The notes beneath the pieces were generated by a model that searched no databases, was not told where the DNA came from, and saw nothing but the letters and a program-made list of their open reading frames with translations. A stretch of DNA of 13,169 nucleotides from an uncultured Oscillospiraceae bacterium (GTDB lineage: Bacteria; Bacillota; Clostridia; Oscillospirales; Acutalibacteraceae). The stretch is taken from positions 1-13,169 of the forward strand of contig USDZ01000032.1 in NCBI GenBank assembly GCA_900553525.1, written 5' to 3'. This document shows, piece by piece, positions 1 through 6,581 of this stretch (within the stretch, counting starts at the first letter, position 1; each line of letters starts with the position of its first letter). The translations under genes and the position numbers were made by a program.

Positions 1-2
1 CG

Positions 3-131
3 GAAATCATCCGTCTTGCCGATTGGGATACGATGAAAACAAATCGCTATGCAAATAAAGCGATAGCCTATCTTCTGAACTGCGAGAATGAGAAGCTGCC
101 AAAAGAAACTATGGTGGCATTTGAACTATAA
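3..131 (+). CDS. C-terminal end of an unrecognised protein (5' end outside window)
   Basis: An open frame enters from the left edge and ends at a TAA at 129-131, giving 42 residues. The peptide starts EIIRLADWDTMK and ends ETMVAFEL; it has mixed charge, no membrane segment and no motif I can name. Its AT-rich base use matches the next 1.8 kb rather than rlmD. It is followed 7 nt later by a hairpin that can serve as its terminator, which supports a genuine gene end. The function is unknown. Its position suggests cargo of the same putative mobile element as the TetR/CPBP genes. Confidence 0.5.
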   Translation, partial: EIIRLADWDTMKTNRYANKAIAYLLNCENEKLPKETMVAFEL

Positions 132-137
132 AAAGAA

Positions 138-186
138 AAACCGCTGCACCTTCCATCCTACACGGGGATGAAAATTGCAGTGGTTT
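138..186. terminator. Bidirectional intrinsic terminator between convergent genes
   Basis: An 11-bp stem pairs 138-148 with 176-186 (AAACCGCTGCA against TGCAGTGGTTT, one G-T wobble). A smaller ATCC/GGAT hairpin lies inside the loop. Read on the minus strand, the stem is followed by TTTTTCTTTTT, which makes it a good terminator for the CPBP/TetR operon ending at 221. Read on the plus strand it follows the stop at 131, with a weaker T tail (TTTGTTTCG). Confidence 0.75.
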
Positions 187-220
187 GTTTCGTCATGCCT
201 GTATGACAACTATTCTTTTT

Positions 221-931
221 TCATTCTTTCTTGTTTTTATAAATCAGTGCAATGTACCCCAAAGAAACGGCTGTCAATATCACCGCAGAAATGATTTTTT
301 CTGTTGTGGTGCCTTCCACGCCGATGACACTTAGCGAATTAACTACGCTGTGTGTGATAATACAAGGCCACAAACATTTCCCCTTATGAAACAGCATAGT
401 AAAAAGAAAACCGATTGCCGTTGCATAGATAATTTGCAGGAATGTAGGTAATAATTCTGCACCATTAACAAGATTGATGATGTGACCCAATCCAAATGTT
501 ATACTTGATACAATAATTGCAGATTTGATTCCGTCTTTTGCCATAGCTTTGAACAGGAAACCTCTGAATATCAGCTCTTCGATAAAGCCAACGCAAAGCA
601 TACTCAATACATATAAAGCCGTTTCCATCGGCGAACAGTTTAGCTGGACACCGTTCCAAAGATTACAACTTCCGATTACGAACAACGGTATAAAATAGAA
701 ATAGTCTTTTGCCTTGCCGTCAAACGCACACAGCCCATATTTTTTGAGCAACCCGTTCTTATGAATCCATACATACAGAACCGCAACAAATAAAACAGAT
801 AATGGTGCTGTCAGTATTTTTTCTATTCCAATAGAACGAGACAGGTTGTCTGCGATACTGAAAAGCGCTACATACAAGCCAACTAAAACCAAAGAAAATG
901 TCAACTCACTTTTTTTATACAGATGCTTCAT
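221..931 (-). CDS. CPBP (CAAX-like/Abi) family intramembrane metalloprotease
   Basis: A 236-residue polytopic membrane protein. The three CPBP motifs are visible: EExxxR (E118, E119, R123), FxxxH (F146, H150) and HxxxN (H194, N198); these form the presumed zinc/catalytic site inside the membrane. Hydrophobic segments lie at about 10-28, 38-55, 78-92, 105-120, 135-152, 165-182 and 213-232. I start at the inner ATG (931), eight codons into the longer frame, because AGGAGG sits 7 nt upstream and the ATG overlaps the TetR stop as ATGA (928-931), typical of translational coupling. Bacterial relatives include proteins linked to bacteriocin self-immunity and peptide processing; the substrate here cannot be told. 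Expression should follow the TetR promoter at 1535-1563. AT-rich composition fits horizontally acquired cargo. Confidence 0.9.
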   Translation of the reverse strand: MKHLYKKSELTFSLVLVGLYVALFSIADNLSRSIGIEKILTAPLSVLFVAVLYVWIHKNGLLKKYGLCAFDGKAKDYFYFIPLFVIGSCNLWNGVQLNCSPMETALYVLSMLCVGFIEELIFRGFLFKAMAKDGIKSAIIVSSITFGLGHIINLVNGAELLPTFLQIIYATAIGFLFTMLFHKGKCLWPCIITHSVVNSLSVIGVEGTTTEKIISAVILTAVSLGYIALIYKNKKE

Positions 932-1494
932 TTTGCTCCCTCCTGCTTCATACAAATTGCTCCGTCCAAGACTAATTCCAAGTCGTTTGCAATACTTTTT
1001 TCATCGAATGAAATCGTGTTATTCGCTAACATACTGGCATAACCATGGACAAACAAAAACAGAATCCGGAAAATCTCCTTCGTTTTAATCATATCTATCT
1101 GGATGCCCTGCGAAAAAATAGTCAGTATTGGTTCAAGTGCTTCATCATCGATCAATTCCACAATGCTTTTTCCTGAAAAGCTGTTGGATTGAAACAAGAA
1201 GCGAAACAGTAAAGGCTCGTCTGCCGCAAAGCGAATATACGCCATTCCGATTCCCAACATAGGGTTATCTCCCTCGATGCGGCTGAGATATGTGGTGTGA
1301 TATTCATCCGCTTTCTGATAGGTAGCCTTCTTCAAATCCTCTATCGTTTTGAAGTGGTACATGATTGGTTGGGTAGAGCAATTTAATTTTTGAGATACTG
1401 TACGAGCATTGATGTTTTCTGCACCTGTCAGCCGAGCAATTTCCAATGCGGCATTGACAATCATTTCTTTTGATATTTTAGCTTTTGGTGGCAT
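928..1494 (-). CDS. TetR/AcrR-family transcriptional regulator
   Basis: A 188-residue protein with a TetR-type DNA-binding domain at about residues 8-56: a helix IVNAALEIA followed by the helix-turn-helix around NARTVSQKLNCSTQPIMYHF. The rest is a helical ligand-binding/dimerisation half, whose C-terminal part (LFVHGYASML) resembles the WHG-type TetR C-terminal domain. The ATG at 1494 is preceded by GAGAGGA. The gene is first in a two-gene operon and overlaps the CPBP protease start by 4 nt. A long inverted repeat sits on its own promoter, so autoregulation and control of the protease are likely. The inducer is unknown. Confidence 0.9.
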   Translation of the reverse strand: MPPKAKISKEMIVNAALEIARLTGAENINARTVSQKLNCSTQPIMYHFKTIEDLKKATYQKADEYHTTYLSRIEGDNPMLGIGMAYIRFAADEPLLFRFLFQSNSFSGKSIVELIDDEALEPILTIFSQGIQIDMIKTKEIFRILFLFVHGYASMLANNTISFDEKSIANDLELVLDGAICMKQEGAK

Positions 1495-1512
1495 AGCGTT
1501 CCTCTCAGTCTG

Positions 1513-1552
1513 TAATCGTTGTTATATTACGCTGATTATATAACAACGATTA
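1513..1552. promoter_or_regulatory. Inverted-repeat operator, probable TetR-family binding site
   Basis: A perfect 15-bp inverted repeat pairs 1513-1527 (TAATCGTTGTTATAT) with 1538-1552, separated by a 10-nt spacer. It covers the -10 element and most of the spacer of the promoter for the adjacent TetR gene. Length, symmetry and position are those of an autoregulatory TetR operator. The assignment to this regulator is inference from adjacency. Confidence 0.75.
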
Positions 1553-1563
1553 TGATTTGTCAA
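1535..1563 (-). promoter_or_regulatory. Consensus sigma-A promoter of the tetR-CPBP operon
   Basis: On the minus strand TTGACA (1563-1558) is separated by exactly 17 nt from TATAAT (1540-1535): both hexamers and the spacing are consensus. Transcription would start near 1528, about 34 nt upstream of the TetR ATG. Such a strong promoter fits a gene pair held off by a repressor bound to the overlapping inverted repeat. Confidence 0.85.
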
Positions 1564-1589
1564 TAGAGTTCACAGTAAAGTTACAAAAA

Positions 1590-1617
1590 TTGCCCGCAGG
1601 ATTTCTCCCACGGGCAA
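1590..1617 (-). terminator. Intrinsic terminator after the rlmD-DUF6061 unit
   Basis: On the minus strand a 12-bp stem (TTGCCCGTGGGA pairing with TCCTGCGGGCAA, two G-T wobbles) closes on a GAAA tetraloop and is followed by TTTTTG. It begins 8 nt after the stop of the DUF6061 gene and ends before the TetR promoter, so it separates the two minus-strand units. Confidence 0.85.
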
Positions 1618-1625
1618 AGTGTTGA

Positions 1626-1874
1626 TTAGCTATCAAGTGGTTTGTATTCGGTTACAGTTTTCAAGTAAGTTTCGGGATTACCGTTCAAAATAAGCTCGAC
1701 ATACCCTATCGGATCATTGTAAATCAGATAATCAAGCTCCGACCGCTGATACATATTATCGGCAATCACATTCTCCACGGCAATAGTGTCTATCGCAATC
1801 ATGCTACCATTCGCAAATTTCAGCTCCACACAGGCAGTATCCATGTTGAACTCACAAGAAATCAATCTATCCAC
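1626..1874 (-). CDS. Small DUF6061-like protein
   Basis: An 82-residue acidic protein with no signal peptide or membrane segment. The pattern (an N-terminal CEFNMDTACVELKFANG strand region, then DNMYQRSELDYLIYNDP and a C-terminal ETYLKTVTEYKPLDS) matches my memory of the DUF6061 family, a small clostridial family of unknown function often met near integrated elements; I could not check this. The start is GTG at 1874 with GGAGG six bases upstream. It lies 24 nt after the rlmD stop with no promoter between, so it should be read from the rlmD transcript and ends at the terminator at 1590-1617. No function can be proposed. Confidence 0.75.
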   Translation of the reverse strand: MDRLISCEFNMDTACVELKFANGSMIAIDTIAVENVIADNMYQRSELDYLIYNDPIGYVELILNGNPETYLKTVTEYKPLDS

Positions 1875-1898
1875 AAGAAACCTCCATTCTGCGGGATG

Positions 1899-3557
1899 TT
1901 AGATCATCCCAAAATATTTGAATGCTTCTCGGATTGCTTTCTCTTTTTCCGGCGGACACTGGGGCTGTCTGGAATCCTCGGATTTCGGCATATTGTAGTT
2001 CTTACCAACCTCAATCCCACATTTCCGCTTAATCTGCGAGATATACAGATTGGATACCTTTAACCCGGTATGCTCCAACACATACTCCTTGATCTGCGGA
2101 TAGGTTGCTCCATCTTGGAACTCCGACATATCCATATCTTCCAAAGAGAACTCAACCCGAATCCTTTTCGAGTCGACCTCACCCTTGGAAAGCAAGACAA
2201 CCGTCTCCACATGAGGCGTGCGGGGGAACATATCGACCGGCTGAACCTTTTCCGTTCGATAGCCCCGTTCTTCAAACCGTTTGAGATCCCTTGCCAGCGT
2301 GGCTGGATCGCAGGAGACATAAACCACACGGCCGGGAGACATCGCCGCGATGGTCTCAATGACGGCGGGAGCGCATCCCTTTCGGGGTGGATCGAGAATG
2401 ACGATAGACGGCCGAATCCCCTCTGTCCGGAGCCTCTCAGCGGCTTCACCCGCATCAGCACAGAGGAAGCGTGCGTTCCCAACACCGTTATCCTCCGCGT
2501 TCCGTTCGGCGTCTTCGACCGCCTCCGCTACGCTCTCGACTCCAATCACCTGACCGGCTTTTCCCGCCATAGTCAGACCGATTGTCCCCGTTCCGCAATA
2601 CAGGTCCAGGACCGTATCCTCCGGCCCGGGAGAGGCAAGCTCCGCCGCGACGCCGTATAAGATCTCCGCTTGCCGGCGGTTGACTTGATAGAAGGACCTT
2701 GGCGACAGACGGAACCGCAGGCCGCACAGTTCATCGGTGATATAATCCCGTCCCCACAGGACAAAACCCTTTCCGCCGAGCACGACGTTTGTATCTTTCC
2801 GGTTGAGATTCACCACAACGGATACAAGACCCGGCACTTGCTCGCGCAGTGCGGCGACCAGGGCATGCGATTCGGGCAGCTTTCCGGACGTGCAAACCAG
2901 ACAGACTTGAATTTCGCCCGTCGCTTCTGCCTCGCGTATGTATATATGCCGGAGGATTCCTTTACCGGTCGTTTCGTCGTAAATCGGCAATCCTGTCTTT
3001 TTTGCCCATTTCCCCACAATATCCACCACGGTTTGAAAGGACTCCGGCTGCAGAAGACAAGCGTGTTGTTCCACCACACGATGACTGCGCGGCGCGTAAA
3101 ATCCGATCAACGGGCGGTATGGTCCCGGCACAACCGGATACTGTGCCTTGTTGCGGTAATGCCGGTCGCGTTCGCAGCCGATAATCGGCAGCGCGTCGGC
3201 CTTAATCCCTCCTATGCGGATCAAGGCGTCGGCCACCTTTCGCTGCTTATACCGCAGTTCCGCCTCATAGGAGACATGCCGCCAGGTGCATCCGCCGCAG
3301 CGACCGAACACCGGGCAATCGTCTTGCGCCGCGATACGGTCGCCGGAGGAAATCAAAATCTCTTCCGCCCGGCCATAGGCCAGTCGTTTTTCCACCTTGA
3401 GGATCCGGCAGCGGATTCGGTCTCCCACAGCGGTAAACGGTACGATCACCGCCATACCGCCGTCTTCTCCCGAGGATTCGGCCCGGCCAATACCGCTGCC
3501 TTCGGCTGTTGTCCCCGTAATATCCAGGGTTATCATTTTGTTTTTGGAAAGCTCCAT
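1899..3557 (-). CDS. rlmD: 23S rRNA (uracil-C5)-methyltransferase, RlmD/TrmA family, with an extra C-terminal module
   Basis: A 552-residue cytoplasmic enzyme of the family that transfers the methyl group of S-adenosylmethionine to C5 of a uridine in 23S rRNA. A TRAM RNA-binding domain covers about 8-67. The iron-sulfur cysteines are C81, C87, C90 (in CGGC) and C167. The methyltransferase domain shows FYQVN (Q291), the SAM loop DLYCGTGTIG (318-327), DPPRKGC (389-395), nucleophile C416 in SCDPATLARD, and the general-base Glu in HVET (E451). Family members usually end a few residues after that. Here a further ~95 residues follow (about 458-552), ending in an NYNMPKSED...PQCPPEKEKAI pattern. I do not know what this module does, and its base use is more AT-rich. 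The ATG at 3557 has GAGG 7 nt upstream. The exact target base (for example the U1939 or U747 type) cannot be decided. DUF6061 follows in the same unit. Confidence 0.92.
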   Translation of the reverse strand: MELSKNKMITLDITGTTAEGSGIGRAESSGEDGGMAVIVPFTAVGDRIRCRILKVEKRLAYGRAEEILISSGDRIAAQDDCPVFGRCGGCTWRHVSYEAELRYKQRKVADALIRIGGIKADALPIIGCERDRHYRNKAQYPVVPGPYRPLIGFYAPRSHRVVEQHACLLQPESFQTVVDIVGKWAKKTGLPIYDETTGKGILRHIYIREAEATGEIQVCLVCTSGKLPESHALVAALREQVPGLVSVVVNLNRKDTNVVLGGKGFVLWGRDYITDELCGLRFRLSPRSFYQVNRRQAEILYGVAAELASPGPEDTVLDLYCGTGTIGLTMAGKAGQVIGVESVAEAVEDAERNAEDNGVGNARFLCADAGEAAERLRTEGIRPSIVILDPPRKGCAPAVIETIAAMSPGRVVYVSCDPATLARDLKRFEERGYRTEKVQPVDMFPRTPHVETVVLLSKGEVDSKRIRVEFSLEDMDMSEFQDGATYPQIKEYVLEHTGLKVSNLYISQIKRKCGIEVGKNYNMPKSEDSRQPQCPPEKEKAIREAFKYFGMI

Positions 3558-3584
3558 ATCGTTTCCTCAGCTTGTTTTTTTCTC

Positions 3585-3613
3585 ATTGTACACTCGCACG
3601 ACAAAAAAAACAA
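3585..3613 (-). promoter_or_regulatory. Probable rlmD promoter
   Basis: On the minus strand TACAAT (3590-3585) lies 17 nt from a weak TTGTTT (3613-3608). The -35 part falls inside the T tract of the terminator of the upstream DUF1540 gene. Transcription would start about 21 nt before the rlmD ATG. The -35 matches consensus at only three positions. Confidence 0.5.
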
Positions 3614-3652
3614 GAACAAAGCCGGTAAAGAGACCCTTTACCGGCTTTGTTC
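3614..3652 (-). terminator. Intrinsic terminator of the DUF1540 gene
   Basis: A perfect 17-bp stem pairs 3614-3630 with 3636-3652 around a 5-nt loop. On the minus strand it is followed by TTGTTTTTTTT. It begins one base after the stop codon of the DUF1540 gene, so that gene is transcribed alone and rlmD needs its own promoter. Confidence 0.9.
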
Positions 3653-3653
3653 A

Positions 3654-3833
3654 TCAGCAACAGGATTCTTTGACCTTAAAAGACTGGCAATCGGTACACT
3701 CCACCACGGTGGGATGCGCTTCATGGGTGCCGATCTGGATTTTATCCAAGGAACAATAATTCTGGCTGCCGCAATGGTACCGGCACTGCTGTACGGAACA
3801 CGCGATCGACTGATTCGCTTTGCAGTTGTCCAT
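3654..3833 (-). CDS. Small cysteine-rich DUF1540 domain protein
   Basis: A 59-residue protein with nine cysteines (C4, C12, C17, C21, C27, C46, C49, C58, C59). The CSVQQCRYHC...YCSLDKIQIG...ECTDCQSF arrangement is typical of DUF1540, a family common in spore-forming Clostridia and thought to bind metal; the role is unknown. I use the inner ATG at 3833 and not the longer upstream frame, because AAAGGAGGG stands seven bases before it and the upstream residues are not family-like. It is a single-gene unit with its own terminator, divergent from the helicase at 4004. I could not find a convincing promoter in the 98 nt upstream of its ATG. Confidence 0.85.
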   Translation of the reverse strand: MDNCKANQSIACSVQQCRYHCGSQNYCSLDKIQIGTHEAHPTVVECTDCQSFKVKESCC

Positions 3834-3931
3834 TCTTTCTCCCTCCTTTATCTTGGGTTCGTCATTAGTGTCCCCGAAACGTTTTGAAATATGAGTCCCT
3901 CCAGTATTAAACAAATGTTTCTTTAATTTTA

Positions 3932-3960
3932 TTGACAATCCACTCTGTTTTCTATATACT
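3932..3960 (+). promoter_or_regulatory. Sigma-A promoter of the nuclease-helicase gene
   Basis: TTGACA (3932-3937), a 17-nt spacer and TATACT (3955-3960) give a near-consensus promoter. Transcription would start near 3967, about 37 nt before the ATG at 4004. It lies in an AT-rich divergent intergenic region. Confidence 0.8.
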
Positions 3961-4003
3961 CGTTTTTAAAAAGAACATATTTTCTTTTCGAGGAGGGTGC
4001 GGT

Positions 4004-6412
4004 ATGCGGTTGTCGGTACGCGAACTGGTGGAATTTGTGCTGCGTGACGGTGACCTCGACAATCGCGTCGCCGATCCGGAACGGATGGTCGAGGGCGCCC
4101 GTATCCATAGGCGGATCCAAAAAGAACAGGGCGACCGGTATGAGGCGGAAGTATCCCTGTCGCTGACCATCGAATATGAGGGAATCCCCTACACGGTGGA
4201 AGGCCGGGCCGACGGTATCCTGACCTCTGACGAGGGAGTACTGGTGGATGAAATCAAAACCACCGCTCTGCCGCTCGAAGAAATCGACGGAAACAACCGC
4301 GTGCATTGGGGGCAGGCTTTGTGTTATGCCCATATGATTGCGCAGCGGCGGTCTCTATCCTCTGTGGACGTACAACTGACCTATTGCCAGCGGGAGACAG
4401 GCGAAATCCGTCGCTTTGTCCGCCCTTACACACGGGAGCAACTCGAAACCTTCTTTTTGGATCTTCTGTTTCATTACCAAATGTGGGCCAAAATGCAGCA
4501 GGAATGGAACCAGATACGGGACGCTTCCATTCTTCCCCTTCCTTTTCCTTTTTCGGGCTATCGACCTGGACAGCGCCGGCTGGCCGCCTGTGTTTATCGG
4601 ACGATCCGAGATGAAGGCCGGTTGCTGTGCCAGGCACCTACCGGGATCGGCAAGACCATTTCCACACTCTATCCGGCCGTCAAAGCCCTTGGAGAAGGAC
4701 ATACTGAAAAAATCTTCTATCTAACCGCCAAAACCATCACCCGCAGAGCCGCTATGGATGCTTGTGAAAAGATGGCGGCGCAAGGCCTGAGGATGCGGAC
4801 GATTCTGCTGACGGCCAAAGACAAGATTTGTTTCTTACGGACTCCCGAGGGCGGCCGCAGCGGGAAATGCAACCCGGATGGCTGCCCCTTTGCCAAAGGG
4901 CACTTCAGCCGGATCAACGACGCGCTCTATGATCTTTTGCACCAAAGCGATCTTTACGCCAGGGAAACCGTCGAAACCTGTGCCAGGGACCACCGGGTAT
5001 GCCCCTTCGAACTTCAGTTGGACGCTGCCCTCTGGTGTGACTGCGTCGTGGGGGATTACAATTATCTCTTTGATCCCCAGGTCTATCTCCGAAGGTTCTT
5101 TGATTTTCCGCGGGGTTCCTATACCTTTTTGGTTGATGAGGCGCACAACCTTGTAGACCGCGCCCGGGAGATGTATTCCGCCTCTCTGAGTAAATCGACG
5201 GTTTGGGCAGTCAAGAAAACCTTAAATAGAAAGGAAAATCTCGCCAAAGCCCTTGCCTCGCTGAACAAGGCTTTTCTGGCACTGCGTGAAGAGAATACGG
5301 AAGAAGGTGTCGAAACGCGGGAGCAGGCGGTGGATTCTCTTCTTCCTCCCCTTGACCGGGTGGCCGGAGAAGCTGCCTTATGGCTGAAAAACCATCCTGG
5401 CGCCGCGCAGGAAGAGGCTGTGCTGTCCCTCTATTTCGACGTTTTGCGGTATCTGAAAATCGCGGATTTATACAACAGCCGTTACCGAACTCTTCTGACT
5501 TTTTCTAAAGGGGATATCGCAGTCAAACAATTCTGCGCAGATCCGTCGGAACTCCTGTCCGGCTGCCTCGATAAGGGAAAGGCAACCGTCTTCTTTTCCG
5601 CGACACTGGCCCCCATGTTTTATTATCAGGAGCTGCTTGGGGCTGGGAAAGACGCGCAAACTCTCCTTCTTCCCTCCCCTTTTTCACGGAAAAACCTCTG
5701 TCTTCTCATAGGAGATCGTATAAGCACCCGTTATCCGGACCGGACCGGTAGCATCGAACCCATTGCGCGGATGATCGGCGCAGCCGTGGAGACAAGAAAG
5801 GGCAACTATATGGTCTTTTTTCCCTCTTATACCTATATGCGGGAGGTTTATGAGGCTTTTACCGTTTGGTATCCGGAGCTCCGGACTGTATTGCAGACGC
5901 CCAATATGAAGGAGGACGAAAGAGAGGCGTTTTTGGAAAGGTTCAAAGCGGATTCTCCGGAACCCACTCTTGGGTTTTGCGTTCTCGGCGGCATCTACTC
6001 GGAGGGGATTGACCTCAAAGGCAACCGGTTGATCGGATCGATTATCGTGGGGGTTGGCCTTCCGCAGATCAATCCGGAACAGGAGGTTATCCGCGCCTAT
6101 TTTGAAGGACAGAATCACAGGGGATTCCTCTATGCCTATCAAATTCCGGGAATGAACAAGATTCAGCAGGCGGCCGGCCGGGTCATCCGGGACGAGGCGG
6201 ACCGGGGACTTGTCCTTCTGATTGACGACCGTTTCACCTCCTTTTCCTACCGCCGCCTGCTGCCGGCTCATTGGGACGGATATCAAGTGGTGCGGACGCC
6301 GGAATCCGTATCCCGCCGGCTCTGCGCCTTTTGGGAGGAAAATACGGGTACGGCGGGCGCCGATCCCGTCCGGATTTTAGGCTCCGGGGCGGCGCCTCTC
6401 GGCCTGTGCTGA
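4004..6412 (+). CDS. PD-(D/E)XK nuclease-XPD/DinG-type ATP-dependent DNA helicase fusion
   Basis: An 802-residue cytoplasmic protein with two functional parts. Residues ~30-130 look like a RecB/Cas4-type PD-(D/E)XK nuclease: H35, D70 in GRADG, E83-x-K85 in DEIKT and Q104xxxY108. From ~180 follows a superfamily 2 helicase of the XPD/Rad3/DinG class: Walker A APTGIGKT (211-218), candidate iron-sulfur cysteines C276, C289, C294 and C326 or C333, DEAH box 378-381, SAT 532-534 and motif VI QQAAGRVIRD (721-730). Such enzymes unwind DNA 5' to 3' in repair; the nuclease would cut or trim the unwound strand. The start is the ATG at 4004 with AGGAGG at 3991-3996; the upstream frame lacks family character. 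It is a single-gene unit with its own promoter and a hairpin downstream. All catalytic residues appear present, so both activities are plausible. Confidence 0.9.
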   Translation: MRLSVRELVEFVLRDGDLDNRVADPERMVEGARIHRRIQKEQGDRYEAEVSLSLTIEYEGIPYTVEGRADGILTSDEGVLVDEIKTTALPLEEIDGNNRVHWGQALCYAHMIAQRRSLSSVDVQLTYCQRETGEIRRFVRPYTREQLETFFLDLLFHYQMWAKMQQEWNQIRDASILPLPFPFSGYRPGQRRLAACVYRTIRDEGRLLCQAPTGIGKTISTLYPAVKALGEGHTEKIFYLTAKTITRRAAMDACEKMAAQGLRMRTILLTAKDKICFLRTPEGGRSGKCNPDGCPFAKGHFSRINDALYDLLHQSDLYARETVETCARDHRVCPFELQLDAALWCDCVVGDYNYLFDPQVYLRRFFDFPRGSYTFLVDEAHNLVDRAREMYSASLSKSTVWAVKKTLNRKENLAKALASLNKAFLALREENTEEGVETREQAVDSLLPPLDRVAGEAALWLKNHPGAAQEEAVLSLYFDVLRYLKIADLYNSRYRTLLTFSKGDIAVKQFCADPSELLSGCLDKGKATVFFSATLAPMFYYQELLGAGKDAQTLLLPSPFSRKNLCLLIGDRISTRYPDRTGSIEPIARMIGAAVETRKGNYMVFFPSYTYMREVYEAFTVWYPELRTVLQTPNMKEDEREAFLERFKADSPEPTLGFCVLGGIYSEGIDLKGNRLIGSIIVGVGLPQINPEQEVIRAYFEGQNHRGFLYAYQIPGMNKIQQAAGRVIRDEADRGLVLLIDDRFTSFSYRRLLPAHWDGYQVVRTPESVSRRLCAFWEENTGTAGADPVRILGSGAAPLGLC

Positions 6413-6533
6413 TATGGTCCTCCCACCTGTATGTCTCGTCCCGAGCGCACGTCCAAATTTATAAGGATCCCTCCATCGCGAAATAGCGTTTTCCGCCGTC
6501 CTCCGTCATGGAGAAATAAGGCTTGCGGGTGAT

Positions 6534-6574
6534 GAGAAAGGCCGCTTCCGACCTGGTCGGAAGCGGCCTTTCTC
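6534..6574. terminator. Long palindromic hairpin, probable bidirectional terminator
   Basis: A 20-bp perfect inverted repeat (6534-6553 with 6555-6574) is separated by one base, so the real stem is about 18-19 bp. It lies between the convergent helicase and bofA genes, 121 nt after the helicase stop and 7 nt after the bofA stop. Neither side has a clean T tract outside the stem (the arms end in CCTTTCTC), so efficiency is uncertain. Confidence 0.65.
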
Positions 6575-6581
6575 AGGCGAG

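Larger units (their letters stand above)
1..2215. mobile_element. Putative end of an integrated element inserted in the 3' end of rlmD
   Basis: Everything left of the HVETVVLL codons of rlmD (2213-2190) is AT-richer than the rest of the window and consists of accessory genes (unknown tail, CPBP, TetR, DUF6061). The rlmD reading frame runs about 95 codons past the normal family end exactly where composition changes. Integrative elements that use rumA/rlmD as a target are known in Firmicutes, to my knowledge. No recombinase and no second attachment repeat are visible, so the left limit is outside the window and the call is inference. Confidence 0.5.

Noticed and set aside
2670..3887. 405-codon plus-strand open frame opposite rlmD and DUF1540
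   Set aside because: It lies antisense to a clear RlmD gene, has no domain I recognise, and arises from the GC-rich codon bias of the real gene.
3932..4003. Upstream extension of the helicase frame (24 extra codons)
   Set aside because: It passes through the promoter elements; a strong AGGAGG precedes the inner ATG at 4004.
5684..6286. 200-codon minus-strand frame inside the helicase gene
   Set aside because: The helicase motifs of the plus strand cover the same bases; the antisense frame shows no motif.
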